Assembly (NCBI RefSeq): GCF_000524195.1 | Contig: NW_020170417.1 | Location: forward strand, 437,624-473,892 | Direction of reading: 5' to 3' | DNA from: Echinococcus granulosus | Taxonomy: Eukaryota; Platyhelminthes; Cestoda; Cyclophyllidea; Taeniidae | Length of the DNA stretch: 36,269 nt | Part shown: positions 24,601 through 33,410 of the stretch, one piece after another | Layout of the letters: the number at the start of each line of letters is the position of its first letter | Numbering within the stretch: position 1 is the stretch's first letter | The notes under the pieces: model-generated | What the model saw: only the letters and a program-made list of their open reading frames with translations | What the model was told of the DNA's origin: nothing | The model's database searches: none | Position numbers and translations under genes: made by a program

Positions 24601-24718
24601 GGTAAAGTAATTTTCTTGTGAACAAACACTTTTTATGAACACATGAGACAATATAAAAAAACATGGGTAATCAGCTCCAGATCGTCTAGTCAACGCCCGC
24701 TCTTAAAAAGCCTTTTGA
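21608..24718. other. No gene established; scattered exon-like fragments
   Basis: Nothing here can be called a gene. Fragments with some coding character are: minus strand around 22690-22800 (MMEEAKNDLF, LVGELTPKHD, then a weak GTAGTC donor); plus strand near 22350-22418 (EDWSVKETHSYAM after a strong pyrimidine-rich acceptor); minus strand near 24220-24270 (IPSEYFRIPSFDRNGW). Their phases do not connect with each other or with neighbouring models. Confidence 0.3.
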
Positions 24719-24724
24719 TTTATT
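24719..24724 (-). terminator. AATAAA on the minus strand downstream of UBE2N
   Basis: The signal lies about 480 nt past the UBE2N stop and could end its 3' UTR. It could also serve the unassigned exon-like frame at 24845-24962. Confidence 0.3.
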
Positions 24725-24844
24725 TAAAACACCTTGGTGGCAGAAGCCACGTTGTCTGTAGGCGTTACGCGAGCCAATAGCTGCCCCTACGATCAGGCCT
24801 GGAAGAAGCGCTACAGTACCCACCGTGCGGAATTAATCGAACCC

Positions 24845-24962
24845 TTAGAACGCCAATCGCGCCGCGACACCCTCCAGTGAATTCGAAACTCCTCTGTCTG
24901 TCACACCTAACCATCTAAAGTTAGCAGCTTCCAGGATTACACGAGCATAAACTATGCGAACC
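24845..24962 (-). other. Exon-like open frame with good acceptor, unassigned
   Basis: After the acceptor ACCAACTCACTTCAG a 38-codon frame reads VRIVYARVILEAANFRW and onward to a TAA. It sits in the only CpG-rich patch near the 3' side of UBE2N. A second minus frame just beyond it (about 24695-24815) reads GTVALLPGLIVGAAIG, which is membrane-like. No phase-compatible partner was found. It may be UTR of UBE2N or a fragment of another gene. Confidence 0.2.
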
Positions 24963-25201
24963 CTGAAGTGAGTTGGTAATTTATGCCCGAAGATAATCTA
25001 CACTAAGTCAGCAAAAAAATTCACCCCTCCGAATATGACAAAATAGGAGAGTTAGAAGTGCGGACAGTAATGGATATAAATCACTAGCAGAATGCAAAAC
25101 GAACGAGCAAGCAACGGGAATTCTGCAAATCTCAGTGCAGAGTGGGGAAAATGATATATATATATATCGCTCTGCAATGACGGCTGCATTCAAGGAGCTA
25201 C

Positions 25202-25937
25202 CTAGCGGAAGTCGGAAGTGTCACCAAGATTACTTCGACTGGCATACAGACGAGTCCATTCGCGAGCTGTTGAAGACAGAAACAGAGAACAGACATATTT
25301 TCTTACCAAATAATCCTGAAAAAGGACAAGACTTGCAACCAACCGGTTTTAATAGCTTGAGCCTCATCTGCTTTCCACTGACTAGCAACATCATTTGCGA
25401 GAGGATCATCCGGGTTAGGAGCACCCAAAAGGGCCCGAATCGACAGAAGCACCGTCCGGATTTGAAGGGCTGGACTCCATTTGTCTAAAGCAGGATAAAT
25501 GGTAGCAATAATGACTTTGGCCGATACACAAGCAGCAGACTTGTTTAATTCAGTTAGGAGAACACCTCTACGGAAAAAAATTAAACAAAATCAACCAGAA
25601 ACCGAATAACAGATGAAGGTAACCTTTTAATATGTCGAGACAAATGCGACCCAGATTGTCAATGTTCGGGTGATAGATTTTGGTTATAAAAAGGCATTTG
25701 GGAGCAGCCATAGGGTAATCTTCTGGAAGAAATAGCTGTAGTTTGAAAAAACCATTCTCATATGGACAATCCTTTGGGCCTTCGACAATGACATGAAAAT
25801 ATCGAGCGTTCGAGTCATCAATTGCTATCTTGATGCCATCGACAGGCTCCTTTTGGAGTCTTTCTGTCTCCTTGCAAGAGGTTGTAACTTAGAATCACGC
25901 CTACCTTCTTAATGCGTGTAGGAAGATGTCCACTCAT
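25202..25937 (-). CDS. UBE2N: Ubiquitin-conjugating enzyme E2 N (Ubc13)
   Basis: E2 enzyme that, with an Mms2/Uev1 partner, builds K63-linked ubiquitin chains in DNA-damage tolerance and signalling. It acts in cytosol and nucleus. Exons: 25937-25905, 25870-25624, 25484-25344, 25266-25202; introns of 34, 139 and 77 nt, all GT-AG. The sum is 162 codons, a 161-residue protein. Residues 1-17 ([17 protein letters not shown]) match the E2 N-terminal helix. The HPN motif is at 78-80 and the catalytic cysteine at 88 (GRICLDIL). [27 protein letters not shown] and [13 protein letters not shown] are diagnostic for UBE2N. The [10 protein letters not shown] end is followed by about eight extra residues compared with the 152-residue human protein. 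Start chosen as the ATG that gives the family N-terminus. Its neighbour POLDIP2 runs the opposite way, 1.2 kb upstream. Confidence 0.97.
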
Positions 25938-27110
25938 GGCGCACCAGTTAAGACTGGAAGATTTACAAACTAACCGCCAACTTCCAGCTTTAGCTGAGGA
26001 CTTAATAGACTAGCAGGAACAGTTCTGTATGGTACTCTGCAGCATCTAAATACCCCATTCAAAAATTTTAATTAAGAGAAACTATCCTTTTTATGCATTA
26101 TAATGAGGAAGAGAAGAACCTACCCCTAGTATTCCACTACAGAACATAATTTGCATATGCACAAGTATTATCAATGACGATGGTCTTTCCACACCTTTAA
26201 GTTGCTTTGATCTCAGCACTATTTTTTATTTAAGAATTTGGGGGTGCTACTTAACTAAGAATGAAGTCATTATCAGGTTAGCTCACCTTACATAGCTATC
26301 CTTACGTATCGTTGAGTTTTACAATGTGTGCTCAAAGAATATACTGAAGTTTAAACTTGAACCATGTGTTTTAGATTAGTATTCTACAAATGGATCAAAT
26401 TTTATCTTTCGAAGCAAATCGTACTAATAATTTATTAAGTCGCGTTATGTTTTGCCGTGCATTAGCACAAAAAAGCCAAATTTTTTCTGTTTCTTGCAAA
26501 ATTTTGCGATTAGCCTTGAGTCGACCTCTCAGTCCCTGCTTACACCGTGATTGGTCTTATCGCAAATGATCACGTTTTGGTGGCTACGCTTAGCGGCTGC
26601 CTCTGCATTTTGATCTAGCCTGCTGGTGGCGTTTATTGCTCCTTTATCATTGATCTCAAAAATACGTACCCAATATTTTAGGGCGTCAGATTTTATCACC
26701 CGCTCTGAATAATCGGAACAATTTAAGAACTCCGCAGAAGTCTCCGTCAGTACCTTCAACATGTGCATTAATTAGTTTGTCATCTAATGCCTTTAAAGTA
26801 TATGTGTTGCATTTCGACCTTTGCAAGATAGCGGGATCTAAGAAGGATTTTATTTTATGGGGACCGAAGTTGGCTGTTCAACTTCTTCCCAGAAATATGT
26901 TTTCCAAGTATTTGTATAGACATATCGTTAGGCTCTTTATGTGTGACATCCATTTAGGAATTTCTATCTAGGTATAATCATCTCGTTTGCCACAGGTCTT
27001 TGTCTAGTCTGCTGACTTGGCTGTTTCTCATTTCATAATTCCCTCTTTATTTAAACCCCATTTTACATGGAGAACCTTTAAATATGCTTCTGCACATCTC
27101 ATTCTCCTAA
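25938..27110. other. Intergenic region between UBE2N and POLDIP2
   Basis: Shared upstream region of two divergently transcribed genes. It contains a minus-strand ATG frame (26768-26529, 79 codons) with several internal donor-like GT sites, and a plus-strand frame at 26777-26971. Neither resembles a known family. No TATA box is placed convincingly for either gene. Confidence 0.4.
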
Positions 27111-27137
27111 CTTAGCTTCTGTCTTGTTTCCATACGT

Positions 27138-27142
27138 AGGTC
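27138..27142 (+). other. Strong splice acceptor immediately before the POLDIP2 start codon
   Basis: A pyrimidine-rich run (TTAGCTTCTGTCTTGTTTCC) ends in ATACGTAG at 27139, leaving only GTC before the ATG at 27143. Such a site fits either a 5'-UTR intron or addition of a spliced leader, which is established in flatworms. No outron donor was identified. Confidence 0.45.
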
Positions 27143-30100
27143 ATGTTACCTCGTCAAATCTTTCGTCTCCGTCGGTTCACACCGATCATTTCACTACTGC
27201 GTCTAATGTCAGCACCTTCATCTCTCTGGTGAGCTCTCATTACGTATCCTCATGGCTTCTAGTCTGGTACCTATTGGTCAAGCTCAGCCCTTGCAAGAAT
27301 CGTCCTATGAACCAGGCCAGTTAATCCTGCATCGACACTTTGGTTGCCGTGGCGTCATTCTTCAATCCTGGTCCGCTCGTCTCTTCGACAAAAACCTAGC
27401 TCTGGGCGCTGACCCATCCGCTAAATCGTAGGTTCCATTTTGATCAGGGGTGTAGACTAGACTAGTACTCAGGCAACTCACCAAACGATTGAGGAGGGGC
27501 CGATGCCACAGCCTCCGTCAGAAAGCGGGCGCTCTGTGTATGGGTATACTGTCTTGTTAGATAGTCAGGATGCAGCCTTATGTGTGAGTCCATTTCTTTA
27601 ACAATCTACGCGTACATTTTCCTCTGTTATTGCATGACTATAGAACTCCTCTCTGGTTCCGGGCATCTCATTTTTACCGGATGATGAGGGTCTATTCAAC
27701 ACAATCTACATGATGACTGGTGCGTTCTCGATGTTACTTGTTTTGTCTTGATGAAATAGAGAATTGTTGATTTTTTGGGTGAGCTCATCCAATTAATCTT
27801 TGAATTCAGTTGTAACGCGTAGGTTATTCTCGAAGATATTATAAGGTGAAGGCATTTAGAAGTGGCCTTTTCAAGCACAAAAAATCGGGGCTGACTTGCT
27901 GTTAGTTCAGTAGCCAGTCTCTGAAATATGCAAATGAAGTGCCTCCCTGCCTTCTGTCGCACCACCCATGATCATCATTACTTCGATCGTCACAGATTTT
28001 CCAGTATGTTACAATCAAAAGCTAGAGAGCAACAAACATCGTTAGATCACTGCCCCTATGATCAATGATGTTAATACATATAGCGTATTTTGACAAATTC
28101 CGGGATACTTTCCATCAAGCAAATTCTATCGAGAAGGGCTATTATCCTGTAGAGTAGATGATTTCCCGTTGCTTGCATTCCATGTGGTAATAGGTTTTCT
28201 TGTGGGCCCTTTTCCAAAGACGTGGTAGTTATCGCATCTTCATGCTAAGAGTGCAAGCATTTATTCTCGTAGAAATATTATTATCTGTTTTTAAAGCCAG
28301 TCTTTACTTGTTTAAACCTTTTCTCAATTCATTGTTGTCTATTTCTTAATCAGAAATACTAGAATTTGTTATTTTTGTTTCTAGGCATGGACTACGCCTT
28401 TCATGATGACATAATCCCCTATACCTCTAACAATGTCCTTCCCCTAAAAAACGAATATTTTGAGGAATTTATACGCTTTGACCCCAATAGAGGTGGGCTT
28501 TTTGTATCCATAAACATTCTTCGCAAATTTTTACGCCCTTTTTGGTGCAAGTTTTGTGTTGAAGCCCGAGAAACATTGATCATATCACGTTTTGAGTGGA
28601 GTGTAGAAGCTCTTTAACAGCTTCATTAATGCTAGTCACCTTATGGCCTAGACTTATTCTATATGGTCAAATGTTGTCATTGAAATAGTTAACATCAAAA
28701 AGAATCATTTTTGTCGCTTAGAGCCCCGTTTTTGTCCAACTGATCGCCTGCAGCGGTGGTTGGAGACTCGGCAGTCTAGCTTGGAAATGAAGACTGTGTA
28801 TCGGGAGACTACAGAAGGAGTTCGTGTCACCGTAGTTCCCTTCCTCATGGGACAACGCAAGTTTCGTGTAGGTTGCTGGTACTTCTCACTGACGTTTGTT
28901 TCACTTCTGATGTAGTTAACCATTGGTGCATGTTTCTTGAGGTAAAAGTGGTGCATTTGCTAATACGTGTATATCCCTATGAAATGGGGAACTTCTCCAT
29001 TCTCGTTGAATTGAAAAAGATGAAGTCGAATTTCTTGTCTTAAGGTGACTCGGATTTTCAATTTCGTCATTAATCCCATATGAGAGGAGATATGCCATTT
29101 ATTAATGGTTTTGCTTTTTTGAATCGATTTCATGATAGCAAAAAGACATTAATGTAGGTTCAGAGAGGTATCTTCTCCCCCTACTTAGTTGTCACTTGTA
29201 TTTTTGGTTCTTTGGTAAATGTATACAATCTCAAAAACGTAATATTTGACTCATTATTTATTCTTCTCCAATTGTAGTACTCGGAGAAGACTCAAAACTA
29301 CTACGTAAGTTTGCATTTTTCACATAGCTTTCAGGTGATCAAAAAGTTCATGCAGTTTTCGGCTTATCTCGCTACAGTGGCTTGGTATTAACCTACAGGG
29401 AATTACGTAACGCATACGGATGTGTATATGCATGAATTATGAAGCATTGTATAGATCTACGCTAGTTTGTTTATATTCCTTATTTTGAGCTCCACTACCT
29501 TCCTCTCATTTTTAACCCGCAAAGTGGTAGGCGAAGCTGGTGGATGTGCTTTGAGATCATGTGCTTTCAAACCGAGTGTAGCTCAAAAGAAATTCCAGTT
29601 TTTACTCTTATAAGGTGAGGTGGGATTCCATACCCGGTGCAGCAAAACTTACCCTTGGAAGGACTTACACTCGAGGTTGAGAGGTGAGATACTATCTTGT
29701 CTCATCCTTATCCTCCGTGTTTTCCTGATCAGGGCTTTAGACACTCACTTGGGAAATATACTAAGCTAGAAACGGATGTGGCAAGAGCTGAATTTGTAGT
29801 TGATTTTTAAAGACGGCACTTTATAAAAGTACATTTCATGATTAACTCGTGTTTTGTTGGAAAAGGGATTAAATGCTAGGTTGTAACTGTGACTACTTAG
29901 ACGTAAGAACTCCTTTGATGAGTATTTTGCAGTTGTATTTATGAAGAATCAGATGAATTTTTTGATTCTCTAATGACTGATTTGAGTATAGTCAGACGTT
30001 TTAACTTTCCTTCCGTGTAGTGGCGTTACCTGATTCGCCTAGAGAATTTGACGGACGAGTGTCTGCAGCTGCGAGAACGCTTCTGGAAACTTTTTTCCAT

Positions 30101-30427
30101 CAATGGTAGCCTCGAATCCGTCTCCGGCAAAGGCGTCGTTGGAGTGGTGAGTGACTTACTACCTATGCTACTTAAATGAGCAACGTTTATGTGAACCTTT
30201 TCCCACTATTTTAGCAACCCCTTCTGCCTGTGCAGAGTCCAATCTTTCAGTACCACAGCCATGTCCAAGTGCCAGTTCCGTGGGCACATATGTGGGGCCA
30301 ATTTAGACTGGAGAAACGCAATGGGACGACGGTTGACGTGAAGATACCTGTCTTCCCACTCTGTGTTAATGGTTTTCAGGAGGACCATGGTGGTGGGACA
30401 ACAGACTCTGGTGATACCACGAAGTAG
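27143..30427 (+). CDS. POLDIP2: Polymerase delta-interacting protein 2 (PDIP38), mitochondrial
   Basis: Adaptor protein found in mitochondria and nucleus, with a YccV-like domain and a C-terminal ApaG (DUF525) domain; it binds DNA polymerase delta/PCNA and mitochondrial ClpX in mammals. Exons: 27143-27228, 27263-27427, 27466-27583, 27644-27719, 28385-28492, 28722-28867, 29278-29304, 30021-30146, 30215-30427. All junction phases agree; total 354 aa (human 368). Residues 1-28 (MLPRQIFRLRRFTPIISLL and on) are Arg-rich and lack acidic residues, a mitochondrial targeting peptide. Then come GQLILHRHFGCRGVIL, YTVLLDSQD and MDYAFHDDIIPYTSNN of the YccV-like part. The ApaG part has YRETTEGVRVTVVPFLMG, YYWRYLIRLENL, LQLRERFWKLFSING, GKGVVGV, FQYHSHV and HMWGQFRLEKRNG. 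Intron lengths are 34, 38, 60, 665, 229, 410, 716 and 68 nt. The third acceptor (27465) was chosen over a nearby CAG because only it keeps phase. Confidence 0.96.
29310..29433 (+). repeat. Dispersed repeat, copy A (in POLDIP2 intron 7)
   Basis: About 100-120 bp alignable by eye to 31107-31227 in the same orientation. Shared blocks include ATCAAAAA, TGCAGTT, CTTATCT, GCTA.AGTG, AGGGA, AC.CGGAT and TGTGTAT. Copies have diverged by roughly a third. It could be a SINE or a non-autonomous element remnant; no ends were defined. Confidence 0.6.
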
Positions 30428-31106
30428 TCCTCTTGTTTAGTTATTCTTTCTACCGACGATTTAATACTATGGAAAATTGTTCCTTAAGTTGTCTTTTGCT
30501 CATGTTGAATACCGTTAACGTACGAGTTGTCTCGATAAGGCTGTATTTGATTGGTTCCAATTTAATGAGTATCAAAAGATGTAGTTGGAGTGGAAGACTG
30601 CCATAATCTCTGCTCTCGAAACACAAGTGCAACGTTTTTCGCTCAATTGTCTAAGTGCTCCCTAAACCAGTATTATATCGAGCTTTTATCTCATTATGAC
30701 ATATTATCGAAAGCTACGATTGGTTATTTTTGGAGATTAATGGGAGTTTACCTGATTGTCGACGCTTTCGGAATGTGAGAAGTCCGGTCGCGGTATAACC
30801 CGCCCTCCAACTGCAACAGCTTGACAGTTACATGATCGCAGGAATCTCGACCCTCGACCTCCCACAAACCTCTTACAAACATCACGAGTAAAGTTTTGGT
30901 GAGGTTGCGCAGCCTGGTAGTTCGGTACCCTTTTGGCTCTTTCTGGGTTTAGAGACCTTTGCTAGACAATTACTCCTCTTAGTGAGTAGTCATATATGCA
31001 TGCTAAATACACAAGGCGTCACAACTCGTTTAGCGGTTAACAGCTAAAACCGCCAGACGAGATGGGGCTAAGAAGTAGTTTCTGTAGATTTTACCATAAT
31101 CAGGAA
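30428..31106. other. No gene recognised downstream of POLDIP2
   Basis: 3' flank of POLDIP2. No AATAAA was seen in the first 500 nt. A tRNA-like stretch near 30905-30960 was examined and rejected. Confidence 0.4.
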
Positions 31107-31227
31107 ATTGTATTTTTTATCAAGTAATCAAAAACTTTGTGCAGTTCTTGCCCTTATCTTGCTATAGTGACCTGTTGTAACTATTAGGGACTTGCAAAAT
31201 ACACGGATCTTTGTGTATGCGTGCATC
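31107..31227 (+). repeat. Dispersed repeat, copy B (downstream of POLDIP2)
   Basis: Partner of the copy at 29310-29433, same strand, about 1.8 kb apart. Similarity stops after GTGTATGCGTG. Copy B lacks roughly 11 bp present near the left end of copy A. Confidence 0.6.
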
Positions 31228-31945
31228 TGCTTGCCGCGATCCCTCATGGGATGTCGAGTTAAGTTGGTGGGTTTACCTCAAGGATATTTTGCGGAATCTT
31301 TTCGTCACATATAGTATTGAGGAGGGGAGTAGGTGAAGTAGGAGAAAGTACTATCCGGATGGATGCATTACTCCCAAAAAGGATCTCCATCCTTGATAAT
31401 AGCGAAGAATTGCGTACTGCTATTGGCAGAAGCAACTCGTGTGCACCCATGTCAAATGGGAGGAAGTCGCGAAAGGCACTGGACAAATATGTTACACTTG
31501 CGGCAATAAGCTTCCAAGACTATCGGTTGTCTGCGGGTTGAATGACTTGGGGTGAGAAATGGCCTTTGTATTCCACCGTTGACTATGTCCAAACTATCCA
31601 TTAGCTACTTACCTCAACTTCTACGGCACCAATTTATGCCCGAATAACTACGTTAGATTTGAATGTGGTGGGCTTTCCTTACGGTTAAAAGTGCAAAAAC
31701 ACTTTGGAAACCATGTCACCTGGGAGAAAACTTGCTTTAAAAATCTTACTATAACAAAATACCACCCTCGAATCGTAACCATCACTTAGTGTTGGTAAAA
31801 GTAGATCAATGGCGAAACTTTGCCCTTTCTCATACCTACCTCTGCTCCGAGATTATTTGAATGAGACGACTGGATTTCTGTTAAAATAATGTAATTTCTT
31901 AAAAGAGGTGTACAAATAGTAAATATTCAATAAGAAAATCGGGAT

Positions 31946-32419
31946 TTGCATTTGCTTGAGAGATTGTTCATGTTGTCCATATCGCCATTTTTGTCAAACT
32001 CAATGGCTTATCTTTCAAGAGACATGATCTTCCATCTTTTATTGAGACGATTTGCCAAAAAATATTTTCCAATTTTGGGTAAGGTGGGAGAATCCAAAGG
32101 GAATGCCTTCTGGTTCATGCAAACTAAACATGCTGTTAGTGGCACGAATAGGCACTCTTGGAAATCCCCGAAAAATATCGCATTTGCGGAAGTGGCATTG
32201 AGTGCAGATGCCCTGTGGATTTCAGACGAGATTATTTTGCAGCTTGTTGCTAAAAAGGTGTTTTCATTCAAATATATATCACACAGCCCCCTCGCTGTTT
32301 TGACGACCTTTCAAGGCGTTCCAGTGAGGGAATTATTTATTCGTATGCTAGAGGTGATTAACACTTTAACTTCTTCCTATGCCTGGCCTGTGAATTTCCT
32401 TGATAAGATCGCATTTTAG
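31946..32419 (+). other. Unidentified long open frame, with an antisense open frame
   Basis: A 157-codon plus-strand frame, the longest uninterrupted one outside the identified genes, overlaps an antisense frame of about 105 codons (32008 to about 32322). Neither product is recognised. It lies just beyond the integrase end of the Ty3/gypsy remnant, so it may be the element's flank or another repeat. Length alone is weak evidence of coding. Confidence 0.25.
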
Positions 32420-32649
32420 ATTAGGGAACTAAAATTAGTCGTTCACGGAACGGTACGCTGAAAACATGGCAGCAAGTGCATATTTGCTTCAAGGGTAATG
32501 AAATTCGTGATATGGAGCTGGTTTATCTTGATGGATTTTGAGTTTGCTGAGCCGTCGTGACTGCAAAATTTGAGGTTAAAATTTCTCATTTCTTGTTTTG
32601 GCCGTAGTTTGCATTATAGAACGACGTAATTCAATATGTCGCCAGCTGA

Positions 32650-33410
32650 TAGAAAAAATACTCGTGGGTGCCCCTCTTCTGCTACCAGAAAGCTTTCTGA
32701 ACAGTGAGGCACCAGCAGATGTATGAACTGCAACTTAATACTCTAAGAGGTACTGATTTGGGCCAAAGTAACGGGAATATTGTTCTGCCAATTTGTCTGC
32801 TACCCTCCGTTGTAGGTGTCGTCTGAGTTAGTTAAATCTCAAAGCTAGCACTGATTACTATCCACAGTCTCGGAACCTCACACTATCAGATCCATCTGTT
32901 AGCAAAAACAAAAGCCACCGTTTCATCATTTTGGGTTGGCAAAGCTTCTTTGCCTCAACAAATTTTGCTGTGTAATCCACTATCACAAGTACATAGTAGT
33001 TTCCTTTCTCAGTATTCAGTAAGAAAGCAGCAATTTCAGTGCCCGTTCTCTCTGCCAGAGCCCCTACGATGCCTTTTTGACCTTGTGTTTCCTTTGATTC
33101 AAGTCAACCATCTGCAGCTGTACCATTGGTGTGGATGATCAGAATGGCTAGTGGGGCGCCCGACTCGAAATAAGGTAGTGCTGAAATTAAACGCAGAGAA
33201 GAGCACTTTCTTAGCCCCTCGAAAGCCTCATCATGTTGTTTCACCCACTTCGCATTTTTATTGGTCTGATTTTCTGTTAGCTTATGAGACGAACTTTAGA
33301 TTTTAGCAGAGCTTTAAAAATTGTTGCCATTAGCTCTCTTCGCCCAGGCGGCTTCAGAGTTCTGCCTATATGGTTGGTGGTGGTCACGTCCTGAACTTAT
33401 GCGCGCGGTC
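32650..33410 (-). mobile_element. Decayed Ty3/gypsy retrotransposon pol fragment
   Basis: Reading the minus strand in order: a trace of the RT thumb (about 33400-33310, PPGRRELMATIF-like); an RT/RNase H junction at 33290-33109 (LTENQTNKNAKWV, HDEAFEGLRK, LISALPYFESG); a short KHKVKKA linker typical of the region after the integrase zinc finger; the integrase core at about 33060-32948 (LAERTGTEIAAF, GNYYVLVIVDYTAKF); and fainter integrase text to about 32690 (VHTSAGASLF). Stops and frameshifts break it throughout. Most of RNase H and the zinc finger are missing, so it is an internally deleted dead copy. No LTRs were recognised. Confidence 0.7.

Noticed and set aside
25135..25488. 117-codon plus-strand frame
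   Set aside because: Antisense shadow of the last two UBE2N exons.
30905..30960. tRNA-like stretch (TTGCGCAGCCTGGTAG followed by GGTTTAGAGACC)
   Set aside because: It resembles an A box and a weak B box, but no acceptor stem, anticodon stem or proper GGTTCGAAT arm can be formed.
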